From Fasciola hepatica (Eukaryota > Platyhelminthes > Trematoda > Plagiorchiida > Fasciolidae), in NCBI GenBank assembly GCA_948099385.1, contig CANUEZ040000168.1, positions 11,194,001 to 11,258,000 of the forward strand: 64,000 nt of DNA, in the 5' to 3' direction. Position numbers and translations under genes: made by a program. The notes under the pieces were generated by a model that ran no database searches, was not told the origin of the DNA, and worked only from the letters and a program-made list of their open reading frames with translations. How positions within the stretch are numbered: the stretch's first letter is position 1; every line of letters begins with the position of its first letter. This document shows positions 33,744-46,324 of the stretch, piece by piece.

Positions 33744-35016
33744 GGGTAGACACCCTGCTTCTAGTTACAGACCCATAAGCCTCACTAGCATCCCCAGCAA
33801 AATTTTTGAGGGAATTCTTAAGAGTGGGATTCTTTCCCATCTTCATGGAACTAAGATCCTCTCCCCGTCCCAACATGGGTTTCTTCCTGGCAGATCATGC
33901 ATCACCAATATGCTTACTGTCATGAATAGTCTAACGAAAGCCTATGATGATGGCCAGCTCTCACACGCTGTATTCATCGATTTGGCTAAGGCCTTCGACA
34001 AGGTCCCCCACGCCCCTCTTCTTTATAAGCTACAGACATACGGGATCACAGGCTGCATGTCGGCCATCCTACTTAGCTTCCTTACCGACCGCACCCTTGT
34101 GGTTAAGGTGGGGAATGTTTTGTCTCAACCCTCCCTAATAACAACTGTGGTCCCACAAGGAACGGTCTTAGGTCCTCTTCTGTTCTTGATCTACATAAAT
34201 GATCTTCCGACAGCCCTTCCTGTGAACATTGCCATGTATGCAGACGATGTAACCCTCTGGAGTTCAAGCGTTGAAGACCTGCAAATTGCAGTTTATGAAA
34301 CAAAACGCTGGTCCGAGGATTGGAACCTCCCAGTTAATTATGACAAATGCGTGAGCATGTCTTTCGGCACAGAGACTGGCCACACGTTTTCCATTAATGG
34401 AGCAACCACACTGCCAAGGTTTGACCGGAACAAGATGCTCGGTTCCCGGTTAGATTGTAACTTATCCTTCTCCCATCATCACCAACTTGCGAGCAAGTCT
34501 GCCTTTCGAGTCCTAAACATGATTCGAAGGTCCTTCCCGCGCATATTTAAGGATGATTTCACCATAATTTTCGGCACTTATATCCGACCTCTGCTGGAGT
34601 ACGGTGGTCAGATAGTGCACTCTGGTCTTATCCGAGACTGTGACATCCCAGAAAGAGTTCAGTGGGCCTCCACCAAAGCAGGAAGGGGTCTATCCCATCT
34701 ACCCTATCCCGTCCGCCTCTCATTCCCCAACCTCTATGCCCTTGACGTAAGACGCGTAAGAGGTGATCTGTTTTTGATGTTCCACCTTTTTGAAACAGGT
34801 CAAAGCGATTGCTTCTTCTCCGTCTGTCCAGCCTCCTCTCTCCGTGGTCACAGCAGAAAAGTTTTCAAACCGAGGCCACGCACTTCACTAAGGATTAACT
34901 TTTTTAGCTATAGGGTTATTACTATGTGGAATGCACTTCCGGAAGATATTGTTCTCTCGCAGAACAAAACTATCTACAAGAAAAAGCTAGACCTCTACCT
35001 GGGTCTCTCCCAATAA
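33744..35016 (+). mobile_element. CR1-like LINE reverse transcriptase, open frame
   Basis: A single uninterrupted frame (434 codons counted from 33712, 424 of them within the element) starts at SSYRPISLTSIPSKIFE and runs through QHGFLPGRSC, FIDLAKAFDKVPH, VPQGTVLGPLLFLIYIND, the catalytic MYADDVTLW (YADD at 34237-34248), W....N..KC (WNLPVNYDKC), and the LGSRLD block. It ends with the C-terminal domain (MWNALPEDIV near the stop). All RT active-site motifs are intact, unlike every other LINE here. The element is 5'-truncated inside the RT, lacking the endonuclease and ORF1, so it cannot be autonomous. It is the youngest-looking coding relic in the window. Confidence 0.9.
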
Positions 35017-35249
35017 TTCCTCGTCAAAAAACAGATGTCTTTTATCGCATATATGTTCATGAATGCCGCACCCCCACCCAGCTTAAGGCACTGTCCTCAG
35101 TGTGACACTGCATGATGTTATGTGTATCTTGTTTTCACTGCCACCCCGCCCCCCGCTTCGTTTTACTCTCGTTTTAGCTCGGTGAATCCAACGGAAGTTC
35201 AAAGATTTCCTCCAGAAGCGGGACAATTGGGCTCAAAGCCTCGAACCCG
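35017..35249 (+). mobile_element. 3' flank of the CR1 reverse transcriptase
   Basis: Probably 3' untranslated sequence of the plus-strand CR1, with no coding motif. Around 35258-35281 three TACTTCAA units occur in tandem, where the oppositely oriented CR1 ends. Confidence 0.4.
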
Positions 35250-38200
35250 TGTAGTACTTCAATACTTCAATACTTCAAGGGGTCGCACCAAAACCTTACT
35301 AAACGGGATGAACACTTCTGGTTTTCGTACGTGAGTGTTGCATACCCTAGGCAGTACCCCTCTGACCAAACTGGCAGCTCTCTGGCACTGCATTGAAGGC
35401 TTGAAGCTCTGTGTGGCTATCACACCTAGGTCCTTCACCTCCGACACTCCTATAAACGGAATACTGCTCGTTTCTTCTACGTTGGCGGTCAGGACTTGAT
35501 ATTTGGCGAGTTTCAGCGGCAAATCTTATCGTTCTGCCCATCGGTGCACCGCATTTATATCCTGAACTCGGTGGTTCCATTCTGTCTTCACATCATCTGC
35601 CAAAATGAAACAAGGGCTGCTCAATTCTCCCGCATAGTTATTTCAGTTCAGTTCAGTTCAGTCTGCACAGGACAGGTAATGGCCACGGCCAATCGAGCGT
35701 CCAGAATTCCTTCGATGGTATGCACACCAGTTATGCACCCACCACTGCCGAGTGTATTTCGTCGAATCCCCGCTAAAAATGAGAGGGAAACGGAAAACCT
35801 CATCGCACATCAACTGCGAGAGACAATTTACGTACAAGAGGAAGAGCAAACGCCCTAGCACTGTGGCACTCCACCGGCCTCGACGGATAATAGCCCGCCT
35901 CGACATAGAAGCTAAGACTCCCCAGAAAGTTTGGTACCCAATCCCTTGCTTTCCCGCTTGTCCCAAAAGTCTGCAATTTATAGTCCAGCAGGAGATGACT
36001 CACAGATTCGAAAGTCTTACTGAAATTCAAGTAACAGACCTCCATAGTCATACCTTCATATATTCGTCTTGTGATTTCGTCTAAGAACATCAGTAGGTTA
36101 TCAAACAAGATTTATTTAGCAACCCCGTGTTGCGCGGGTGTCAGTGGGTCGGTAATTACCCGATGCAAGCACAACTGCTTTCTGATCATACGTTGCAAGC
36201 TCTTGCACAACACTGATGGTAGGCTGACCGACCCATAATTCTTCGCCTTCTACCTGGATACTGTCCTATGAGTTGCTACGACAGTGGCCTTAAGCCAATC
36301 CTCTGGCACCTCACCCTCCCTTAGAGAAGCTTCGTACAGCTAGGAAATATCATCTGATAAGATATCAGGGAGAGGCTGAGGAATCGCCGGATGGACTGCA
36401 TCCGGTCCGGCTGCTTTGTGCTCCACGAAGATTTGAGTTCGTGGAGCACCTCATCCTCACTTATTGTAGGCTCCTGAAGCACTGGCTTACTGTCTACATC
36501 TGATCCCACCACAATGAGCATGTGGTCCTGACGATACTCGCTCCTAAAGAGGTCAAGTAGGGTTTCCGCCTCGTATTTATCATCCAGGGCAACGCTTCCT
36601 TCGGACATCTCCCAGGTACCTAAGCTCGCACACCTCGTTTTTTTGGACTGCGCATAAGCGAAGAACTTATTTGGTTCTGTCCTCACGTTGTTGGCTAGTT
36701 TCTTCTCATATTCATACTTTGCTTCTCGTTGCAGGGCTTGAGCCCTGTTTCCGGCTGTCTTGTAAGCGGCCCATGCGTAGTACTTTCTATGAAGTGTGTA
36801 ATAAGCCCACAGCCTTCTACAAACAGTCACTGCTCTCGCAATCCTGAGCTTCCACCAAGGCCGCCGGCTCCTATTTCCTTGTCGTGATAATGGAGCAAAC
36901 TCTTCTGTCAGGCTTATTAGCCCGGCTATTATTGCCCTCCATCTATCCTCCACAGATAGCTCCGGGACTCTGGGTACCAGTATATACTTCGTGCGCTTAT
37001 CCTCAGTTGACCTTCTTCTACCCTAGCGTATCTCCGGACCAAACTAGATCCTGGTTTGTTGTGCCTTACAGTGAACATCTCACGTGGAACTCCATGATCG
37101 CTCTTCCCCAATGGCTCCGCTATCATTAAAGAGGTGACGTCAGGTCGATACCTGGTTACCCGTAGATCCGGTGTGGATGAACGTTGTCCATCGCGGAAGC
37201 GTGTTGCTTCTTTTACGTGTTGTGTGATGGCTTGGATGTTTAGCCACCTCATCAAAGCATTTCCGGTGGTTTCTCTAGGGGCACGTTTATCATCCCAATT
37301 TATTTCCGAGATTTTCATGTCCCTTAACGCGATGAAGCGCTGTGACCTACGCAACGACTTCTGTAGAAGCTAGAACAGTTCAGAGTCTCCTTCCCCGTAT
37401 GCTTGCGGGGCTCCATAGACACAGACTATCCCTGCCGGCCATTTGCCTAGGCGAACGCAACATGCAGTGGCTTGTAGATTGAGCGCGGCAAGTGTAAACG
37501 GGACCTTCCATTTATTTTAATCAGTCCTCACGAGAAAGGCGCCCCTCCATCCAGCCTACCGCCTATACTGTCTTGTCTGTTGGCGCTGTAGCCACGAAGT
37601 TGCATGGCACCCTCGTCCTTTTCAGCCTTGTCCCCGTGATAGCCATAATCACCGACCCCTTCGTTCTAGTCATTAGTTCCCCCCAACTTACCTCCTAAGC
37701 TACAAGCATTCGCGTACTATATGAAGGCAACTTCTGCCATGTCATCTGCCTTGATTATTCCCTTTTGAGCCGCCTTATCCCCGCTCGCCAGTCCCGGGGG
37801 GGGGGGGGGGCTCCTCGTTTTTTGCTTTACCGGTTACTAGGCCAGTATTTTCCTGGACCTTCAAGGCCACACTGTGTATGGTAATTGTAATGCTGTCTAG
37901 GGAAACTCCTGCGGCTCTCTTGTCTCCTTACCTGGCCTTCTGGTGCCTCTCGAGAGCGTCAGGGACGTACTTCTGCTCAACGGGGTGTGTTCTTGCAACG
38001 ACCGTTGCCGAGCCTTCATCCGTATCAGCGACATTCCTTCTGATCTGGGTTGACTTCGCCGCCACTTCCGTTTCCACTTCAGTCACACCCAGTCTTGATG
38101 GTACGCCGTCGCTGAGCTTCCGCGTGTTTCATACTCTCTGTATGTACTTTCGTACCTACTGCCTCCTTCGCATCCCTTTCACCTGGATATTCACTTTTAG

Positions 38201-38881
38201 CTGTCCCGCCTGGCTACTGCTAATCATTACAGCTCTGGGAGTAGATTTGCTCAGAGGTGTGACTTCAACTCCAGCTATCATGAAAACCAGTTGCTCAAGT
38301 TCCCGTCTTAGTGGATGCGGCGGATTTCTTGCTGGTGCCACCTTTCCGCTGAAGGTAGTGTCAGGCGTGACCTTTGTCAACCCCTGTGGCGTGCTCAACT
38401 CTTGATGCACGGCCTAGAGGCAGGTCTCTGCTGTATTTGCTTGCAACGCCGATACGCGGGGGCCTATGCTTTGGCACTTTGTTTGCATTCCAAAGCCACG
38501 GTCTATGGCACGCTGCGTACGCCAAGTCAGCGGATAGCCGTGCCATCCTCAATACACTCATGGCGTACGCGTGTTCTGCCCCCCTTCTAATTTGCGCTTC
38601 ATTAATCTCCGGTTCTGCAGATTTATGCGGGAGAAGACGTTTGCTCCTCCCAACAACTCCCTCGTTGATGACCTTACTTCTTCAGGCTCTTCTTCAAGCA
38701 TCTCTATCCTCTGTTTAAACGCATCCAACCCTACCGCTTCCCTCGGTTTGGTCTGCGTCTTGATACAATCGGGCTTGCTTTTCTTTACCTGCTGCTCGTT
38801 TTTCCTAGTAACTGAGCTCGTCGATATTACCAAGCTCATTTGTAATCCATTATCTTGGCTTCCTGCCGTGGGCCCGTTCAT
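35250..38881 (-). mobile_element. CR1-like LINE, degraded, ORF1 to RT, minus strand
   Basis: From 38881 downward: an ORF1-like frame with a charged helix (AFKQRIEMLEEEPEEV); endonuclease remains (about 37700-36930) including EINWDD, VKEATRFRDGQ and GKSDHGV; the CR1 linker (36953-36321) with RRPWWKLRIARAV and ANNVRTEPNKFFAYAQSKK; RT blocks CYLNFSKTFESVSH and LLLDYKLQTFG (36108-35800) and LLFLLYVNCL; then ILADDVKTEW (catalytic LADD in place of YADD, about 35595) and VKDLGVIATQSFKPS (35522-35259). Many frameshifts and stops. A 15-base run of G (37796-37810) interrupts it. A short piece of another CR1 3' end is inserted at 35640-35750. Confidence 0.8.
35640..35750 (-). mobile_element. Short CR1 3'-end insertion
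   Basis: On the minus strand this ends in four GAACT-type units (35640-35660), preceded by CACTTTCGTCC-like sequence of the CR1 3' end, as at 33063-33130. It splits the RT frame of the surrounding CR1 between its FPLIFSGDSTKY part and its ILADDVKTEW part, so it is a nested, extremely 5'-truncated insertion of about 110 bases. Confidence 0.6.
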
Positions 38882-39037
38882 CCTATCTAGAGCTACCCGC
38901 AGTACGTGTGAGCATTCATCTGATACAGCAACAAGGCGAATAAATCCATTTCAAAGACTCGTGTTCCCTGAGCCACCCACCGTTTTTCTTGGACAGGGCA
39001 GAAAAGCTGTAACAACGGGCTACGAACCCCCCCCCGA

Positions 39038-39502
39038 AACACTGCAGTTCCATGCTTCCTTGGCATCATTCGTTCATATACGCTATTTGCATGTTTTTAT
39101 GCACTGTGTGTTGTCATGAACTAACATTTGTTTGTTCGCCTGCAATGCACTACTCTGTCATATCCTATTTTGGACCTGCATGACGCACGTGCTCCTTTTT
39201 CGCAAGCCGCAATTCGGTTCTCGTTTTCTGAGTCCCTGTGATCGCATATTTGAGGTTTGTATCTGTTTCGTGTCATTGATCATTTGATAGTCTAGCATCT
39301 GAGAGTTTCACGGATGATCGCGTTCTGATTTCGGGATCCGTTTCAAATTTGACTACGTATTGCTCAAAAGCGTCTTACAATACTCAATTGATCAACTTGG
39401 CACGAGAAAATATGCAACATGTCAGAAAAAGGATCGAAGCAATCGGAATCTGGACAGGAAGTAATGCGGCAGGTCACTGGGGACGTTTTGGGTACTTTTG
39501 AA
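39038..39502 (+). repeat. Inverted copy of the BEL/Pao 5' end
   Basis: This stretch is the reverse complement of about 46310-45848 with high similarity (for example GACCTGCATGACGCACGTG, then CGCATATTTGAGGTTTGTAT, then ATGATCGCGTTCTGATTTC). It covers the outer 5' sequence of the BEL element and the first codons of its gag (MSEKGSKQSESGQEV). Similarity ends abruptly at GGGTACTTTTG. It faces the opposite way to the main element. Confidence 0.85.
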
Positions 39503-40683
39503 ACGAGGAACAATCAAACCTGCGACGTGTTTTGATGGAGGTCATGAAGTATAGACGTGTATTGTGCAAGTGTGATTGGTGTGTGTTTGGGTATATGATA
39601 TTACAGCCAACACAAGTAACAATTCACGCGCAACCTGCCTAAATACCAGTCGTCATTTACATCCGTCATATCTCGCCACACTGGACTGATTGACCGACAC
39701 ATATCCTTCACCCCGCCAGACGAGCTATACCCATAGAATGTAGTACATTACCAGTAATGACGCTGAATACAACGGAGGCTCAGTGCGTCAATGTATATAT
39801 ATTTGTGGAGATTTTCCACCTTAGTATCTGTGGCAACAGTCCAATTTTCCCTCGACCCGAGTCCGGCTGGAAATTGATCCCCCAATTTTCCAGGGCCCTC
39901 CAGTTGCACTTTTACATTTCTGAATGGTACAGGTTACTGATCTTGAAATTTAACTCACTCTCACATGGACCTTTGTTACTTGCACATTCACCAAAGTACA
40001 AAAATGTTCATTCATAAAATTGGTTTCATGTCTCCTTGTTTCATAACTCATTCCTTTTCTTGAACCCCAGTAGAACCGACGTTCAGGGTTTGCATCAGCT
40101 TTTTGGTTAGCTATTCTCTTCGCATGCATCAATTTCCCCTAGTGTACTGCCATACAATCTCTTTTTCTTCATATTTGAAACTTCGCTGTTCACAGATACC
40201 CGGTAAACCGCCGTTTTTCATGGCTTGCATCATTTTCGTTGATAAGGCACCTCTAGCAGCACGAATGAACTACCTATTCGATATCCCCGTTGTGCGCCAA
40301 CGGCCAGCGCGAAACTGAAACCGGTTCGAAGTTGGCGCGCAAACCATTATTAGTGATCCATATAAACTATCGCTGGCTATGTTTTTCTACAGCTGGCACT
40401 TTGACTTTTATACCTGAAGTTGTTGAATATTTCATTTTGCTGAGTAACGCTGTACACCATGATCATGCGCCTGCGTGTGTGTCTCTACCATAGCCGAGAA
40501 ATATACCATTATTATTATTATTATTATTGTTATTAGAATCACGGCTACTACTACACATGCTGTAGGCCGTCTGTAACGTCAACGGAAAACGGATAGCACT
40601 GCTTAATGTTTGACTGAGGTCATGAGGTGTAAACGTTTACTATGCAAGCGTGTATGTGTCAGGGTGTATGATAGTTCAGTACG
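39503..40683. other. Flank of the BEL 3' end, possible LTR remains
   Basis: No gene. Two related stretches of about 60-75 bases (39528-39605 and 40607-40679, sharing GAGGTCATGA, ATGCAAG or GTGCAAG, and GTATATGAT or GTGTATGAT) lie in the same orientation just beyond the BEL pol stop; they may be LTR pieces. Also seen: an ATT microsatellite (about 40508-40535) and a hairpin GCGCCAAC (40294-40301) with GTTGGCGC (40331-40338). Confidence 0.35.
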
Positions 40684-43600
40684 TCAGTGCGTCGCAAATG
40701 CTCCCAAGCGTGGGGGTTCTTTAACCCACCTTGAAGACGAATGAGGGATAGTCCACTGGGTTTTCTTGTTATCGGCTTCTCCGCCTTCGTTCTTGAGGAA
40801 GCTGATACTGCGTACTTCGCGGATTAGCTTTCCGTTGGCGGTCTTCACATTAACAGTTCTTATCATTTCGTCCGAGCTTTTGGTAGCTTCCATGACATAG
40901 CTTAAAGGACAGGTGCTGAAATGAGCGCGTTCGTTTGCGATCATCACTACATCCCCAACCTTGAATGGTTTTGCTTTGATCAGCTATTTTTGTCGAGCTT
41001 GCAGAGCTGGTAAGTACTCCCTCAGCAATCGCCTCCAAAACTTTGGCAAGATAATTTGCCTGCCTCCATCCATGAAGTAACTCCCACGAAGATTTATCGG
41101 TCCTTGGAAACCCACTTTCGACCTTAACGTCAGTAAGTCGTTCGTGGTGAACGCCAGATGGTTGGGGTCGCCGTTGGTTACTGGAACCCGTGGGCGGTTG
41201 TTCAGAGTTCTCTCGACCTCAGTCATGATGGTGCTCAGCGTCTCGTCGTCGGGCGGCTGTTGCTCAATGATCGACAGCAGTATTCGCCTGGTGGACTGGA
41301 TCGGGCTTTTCCATACGCTGCCGCGATGAATGGCTTGCGAAGCATTGAAGGGCTATCGTAAGCCGTAAACCACGGTTCGATTCTGCATTTTGTCCCCGGG
41401 CATGTTTTGGTTCCTACGCTGCGGTTCCCGATGAGCGCTATGAAGTTTGACCAATTGTAGGAGTATATATCTGCTGGTACGTCTCTTTGATTGAAAAAGC
41501 TTTGCTGGGCCCGTAGGAAAGAGTCAGTCGTCATCGGTTGCGTAACCTCTAGGTGCTTCGCGCGTAACTTCATGCACGTCGTGATGCACCCGTATCGTTT
41601 TTCCAACCTCTTCCTAGACTTGACCCACAAAGGACCGAAATAATCCAACCCGGTATCGCTAAACGGCCACCAGCCCGGAGGCAATCTGCATTCTGGCAGC
41701 GGAGCCATGTGTTGTTTGCCCGCTGCAGCATTGCGTCTCCTACGATGTACACAACTTTGGATTACTCGTTTTACAGTTGCTCTTCATCTCAGTTGCCAAA
41801 GGCGCTTTCAGATGACGCTTGTAAATTGACTTTCCCCGGCGTGTCTCTCTACGTTGTGGACGTGTTGGATCATTGGCTCTATGGCAGGTTGTCGAGCCGG
41901 CTGCACTATTAGGCTTTTCGTGTCAAAGCTCAGGTGGGAGTTTGTCAGCCTGCAATTTAGCAGTAGTAGTCCGTTAATGAGTCTGGGGTTTGAATGCTTC
42001 AAGCTGTCTGTCGGAGATGATATTCCTTTGTCAATCGGTCCCACCTCTGCGGCCCTCTCGAGTTCTCGGATGGAAGCTTCCGGCTGTATTATCCTGAATA
42101 AATCGCATTTTGCTGCTCGTAATTCATCGGGACTTATCGGACCCACTCGTATCCGGCCGGAGGGACGGAACTCTTTCGTGGACGTGTCTCTTGAACCTGG
42201 CCAACCAAACTAACGAATGAAGCGTGTTCATTCAGGAAGAAAACCTGACCAGTCGTGACAAAATGACTGACGTTTCGACGACTGTGACAGTCATCACCAC
42301 GACTCTGACCCCCATTTTCAATTCTAGTGGGGGTTTTAGTTCTCACACGGGCCAGTCCCATTTAAGCATTTGCAAGAATCTCGGTCCTGTAGTCCGTGTG
42401 ACGGGTTGCCGGAAGTTAGTCACCTCCCGGGAGCACAGATCGGTTGGGTTGTTACCAAACCCGACATGTTTACACTGGCTCATGGCCGTCCCGTCGTGGA
42501 TGATAATGAGCCGGTTAGCAACGAAAGTACTAAAACGGCTCCTTACGTTTTCAATGTAGTACAGTACCATGGTCGAGTCCGTCCAGAAACTAGCCTACCA
42601 AATGTAGAATTCGAAGCACCCCCTCACCGCTTGTATCGCCCTGATTGCTAACACGGCTGCGCCGATCCAGAGGCGCGGGATCGAAACCAATTTCCGTGGG
42701 GCAACGCGAGCCTTGGCACACAGGATCCCCGTAGTATGTTGCCCATCTCTTGTGCTTCATTATCCGTACGCCACGGCTCCGTAACCGACCTCGGATGAGT
42801 CAAAAAGGGCGTGCGGTCCTCCTGCCTGTGTTGCATGACCAGGGGGCAAGCATCGTGGAATCCGTAGGCTTCCCAGTTTCTTCAAGTTGTTCAGAAATTC
42901 TTCCCAGTCCAGACGGTCTTCTCGGTCCAGTGGGTGGTCCCAATTGACTTTCTCACGACAGAACCATGACAGCAGGATACTTCCGGGTAACAGCCAGAGA
43001 GAGTCGGAACCGAGCTGGTCGAGCAAACTAGAGACGGCAGAAAGTATGCCAGGGCGAGCTTCTGGTTGATCGGGAACGTTTAGCTCGAAAACAGAGTCGT
43101 CCGTTTCCGCATTCCATTGTATTCCTAGTGTGCTTTCGGTAGGGAGTGGAGAGCCGTCCAGATCTCTAACCCGTTAGGCTCTCTCGTGGCACGGAATGAC
43201 TTCGAGCGCTTCCGCCACGTCCGTCATTCACTTCACGAAAAGGAAGCCGCCCTCTTCTAGCAATCGTGTTAGGCCCCTGAACCGCGCTTGGGCGGAGTCT
43301 AAATCATCTAATGGCCCAAGACGGTCATCCACGTAGAAGTTTCTGCTGACGCTATCTAAGGCCAACCAGTGGATCAAGTCTCCGTGTTTGTTCGCTGATT
43401 CCAGAAGGGCGTAGTTCGCACAAAACGGTGATGATATCGCTTCGAAGGGGTGGACGGTCGATCTGTAATTTATCATTGTGTAGTCCCGGTTGTTCACTTC
43501 CCACCATAGAAGTAACGTATCCCGCTCTTCTGCCGGTATTTTTACCTGGTGGAACATTTCCCTGATATCGGCGGACAAGGCCACCCTACCCACCTTGAAA

Positions 43601-46310
43601 CGGCACAAAACCTCGATCAGTGGGGTGGTCCAGTCAGACCCTTGTAGTAGGCGATCGTTTAACAACTTGCCCCAAAACTTGGCTGCACAGTCAAAGCCAC
43701 CCGCAGTTTTCCGGGCTTCTTGAGGGAGAGAATCGGGTGACGAGGTAGGTATCAGATCCCCTTCCGGTCGTAGGTAGTTACGGGCACCTTTTCAAAGTAG
43801 CCGAGAGCTTCATTTCGCGTCATTACTCCTGCGTATCCTCCCAACAGATCCTGGTCTCAAACAAAGCTTCCTTTCAGTCGTAGGAGTCTTTGCAGAGCAT
43901 AGGTTTTGTATTTGATCCAATGGTTAGCTGGTGTGCGCCACGGGAGGGGAACCTCGAGCTGTCTTTTAAGGCCTCTAGTTACTTGCCGCACTGTTTGCAG
44001 AGCGAAGTGATCCTCTTGGGATAACTATAGTCTCCCGGCTCCGATGTCCTGAAACTCCCTTACATACAGCCGCTTCACCGACACTCTGTGGGGTTCATTT
44101 TGGCTGATACATAATTCGCGGAAACGTGTCCCCCTACTGGACCATATAATATCCACCCCAGAGCTGTGCGCACGGCATAAGGTGCCCGGTGGTCGCCTAC
44201 TCTCTGGTCAAGTGCCCAATGTGCCTCTGGCACGTCGCAGCCGATGAGGAATCCACTTTGTTGTCTTCGCGGTCTACAACGGTTACATCCCGCAGGTAGG
44301 CCACCCAGTCAAAATCGTGTTCACCGACCTTGGTATTCGCATGGGGCGATCAGCCAATGTGAATACCTCCTCTGACTCGACTTGCTCGTTAGTCTCGAGG
44401 GAGATGAGCTGTAACCTCAACCGGCCGGCAGTCATTACCTGTGATTCGCCCACCATGCTCACTGCTAACGACGTCGAACTTTTAACGAGCCCGCGTTTGT
44501 CGGCTAACCGCTCCTTCACCAGGGTGGTGTCCGATCCACTGTCAATGAAAGCCAACGCTTTGACCACCTCATTCGTGGTCATCACTCCCACGGCGGCTAC
44601 TCCTAGACGTATTGGTTTATTGGTAGACCATGACGTTGAACAAATGACACTGGGCTTGGTGTTCGTCTATGGTGCAGTTTCTCTCGCCCGGTGTAGCAAT
44701 CCGTGGTGTCTACTCGCGCAACCTTCGTAACCACAGCTGGTCTTTGTTCGACAATCTGCCGCCCGGCACTTGGAGTTTAGGCATATGAAGCACGCTCCTG
44801 TCGTCCTCGCCATTTCCCAACGTGCGTCTATCGCGGCACTAGTGAACTTGGGGCATTCTAGTAGCCCATGGCTAGCATCTCAGGACCTGCAACTTGGATG
44901 CGCTATAGCCTCGCGTGAAGTGGAGTGCACATTGGTCCATTGAAGGGGTTTGAGCCTGGCCGGTGCTAGATTCTTTTACTTGGCTACTGTGCCGGATGAG
45001 TCGGCCAGAACTACTGTCGGCTATATTGGTTTGCCTGTCCAAGTACTCAGTCAAGTCTTCGAAGTCAGCTTCACCGTTGCTCCGGTTTATACTTTCCGCC
45101 TCTTCCGCCCACCGACCACGTAGTTCTGGAGACAGGTGACGGACCATGCCCTTCAAGGTGCGTATTGCATGGAGGTCAGACCTGTAACCTAGGTGGTCGA
45201 GGACCATTGAACAGTTCTGCAGTTTGATCACTAGGTTGGCCGTTGTATAGAAGTCGTCCTAAGTTATTTTGGCCTCCAACATGACGCCCTCTATTGGGCT
45301 ACGGGCTAGCTTGAAAGGCTGGCCGAACAGGTCCCTCAAGATCTTCCTCGCTGGTGTGTAGCCTTGTTCCGGATCGGGCATGACACACCCATCGATAGCT
45401 TCTCTTGCTCGGCCTGGACAGTAATGAGTCAGGCAGAGGAGCCTTTGCCCAGGATCGGTTATCTTGTTTTTGACGAAAGTTTCAAACTGCCTGATGATCT
45501 TGCAGTGGTGTTCAGATCGTCCGTCGAAAACTGTCAGTTCTACTCTTGGTGGATTGATCGTTGGTGGCGTCTATGTTTTATATTCGACGGCCGGCGCAGC
45601 GTCTCCTATTTTCATTTGTTTTGATCTGCCGGATCGATCGCAGTCGTTGGCCCTCTGTTCATGCTCGTCCTGTCTACACTCCTCCTCTGCTTCCTAGGCC
45701 TGCTTCTTGGCCGATAAAAGTTGCTGTTCTGGGTCTAATATCCTCAACTTGAATAGAACGACATTCTCGCAATCCATATTGCCTTCAGTAATACATGAGC
45801 TAGCACTGACAGGACCAGGTTACCTAGCATCAACTACAGAATCAAAAGTACCCAAAACGTCCCCAGTGACCTGCCGCATTACTTCCTGTCCAGATTCCGA
45901 TTGCTTCGATCCTTTTTCTGACATGTTGCATATTTTCTCGTGCCAAGTTGATCAATTGAGTATTGTAAGACGCTTTTGAGCAATACGTAGTCAAATTTGA
46001 AACGGATCCCGAAATCAGAACGCGATCATCCGTGAAACTCTCAGATGCTAGACTATCAAATGATCAATGACACGAAACAGATACAAACCTCAAATATGCG
46101 ATCACAGGGACTCAGAAAACGAGAACCGAATTGCGGCTTGCGAAAAAGGAGCACGTGCGTCATGCAGGTCCAAAATAGGATGTGATGGAGCAGCGCGCTG
46201 GACGCGAACAAATAGGCTTTTGTCCATAAAAACAAACAGTGCATTGAACAAGTCGATAGTGTAAATAAGTGTGCGGTGTTAGGGAAACATGGAACTGCAG
46301 TGGTTTTTAG
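40684..46310 (-). mobile_element. BEL/Pao LTR retrotransposon, degraded, minus strand
   Basis: The full gene order can be followed from 46310 downward. The gag start is near 45925. Gag follows with a block around KILRDLFGQPF (about 45350) and MVRHLSPELRGRWAEEAES (frame 45231-44872), and Cys/His finger remains near 44840. The aspartic protease is ALAFIDSGSDTTLV (frame 44591-44283). The RT has NDRLLQG, ADIREMFHQVKIP and the catalytic FYVDD (frame 43665-43228). RNase H remains run from 43026 to 42343. The integrase includes TGLDYFGPLWVK, and the C-terminal part runs to 40684. The integrase block that should read S-D-N-G reads SYNW, so a catalytic aspartate is lost. Stops and frameshifts are frequent. 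No matching LTR pair is evident; instead the 5' end recurs inverted at 39.0-39.5 kb. Confidence 0.88.
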
Positions 46311-46324
46311 GGAAAGTTCCACGA

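Noticed and set aside
42260..42290. GACGTTTCGACGACTGTGACAGTC, resembling a Penelope terminal motif or a hammerhead with GTGATGA
   Set aside because: It lies in the BEL/Pao coding frame between RNase H and integrase, which reads continuously through it; the core has G where the hammerhead needs C.
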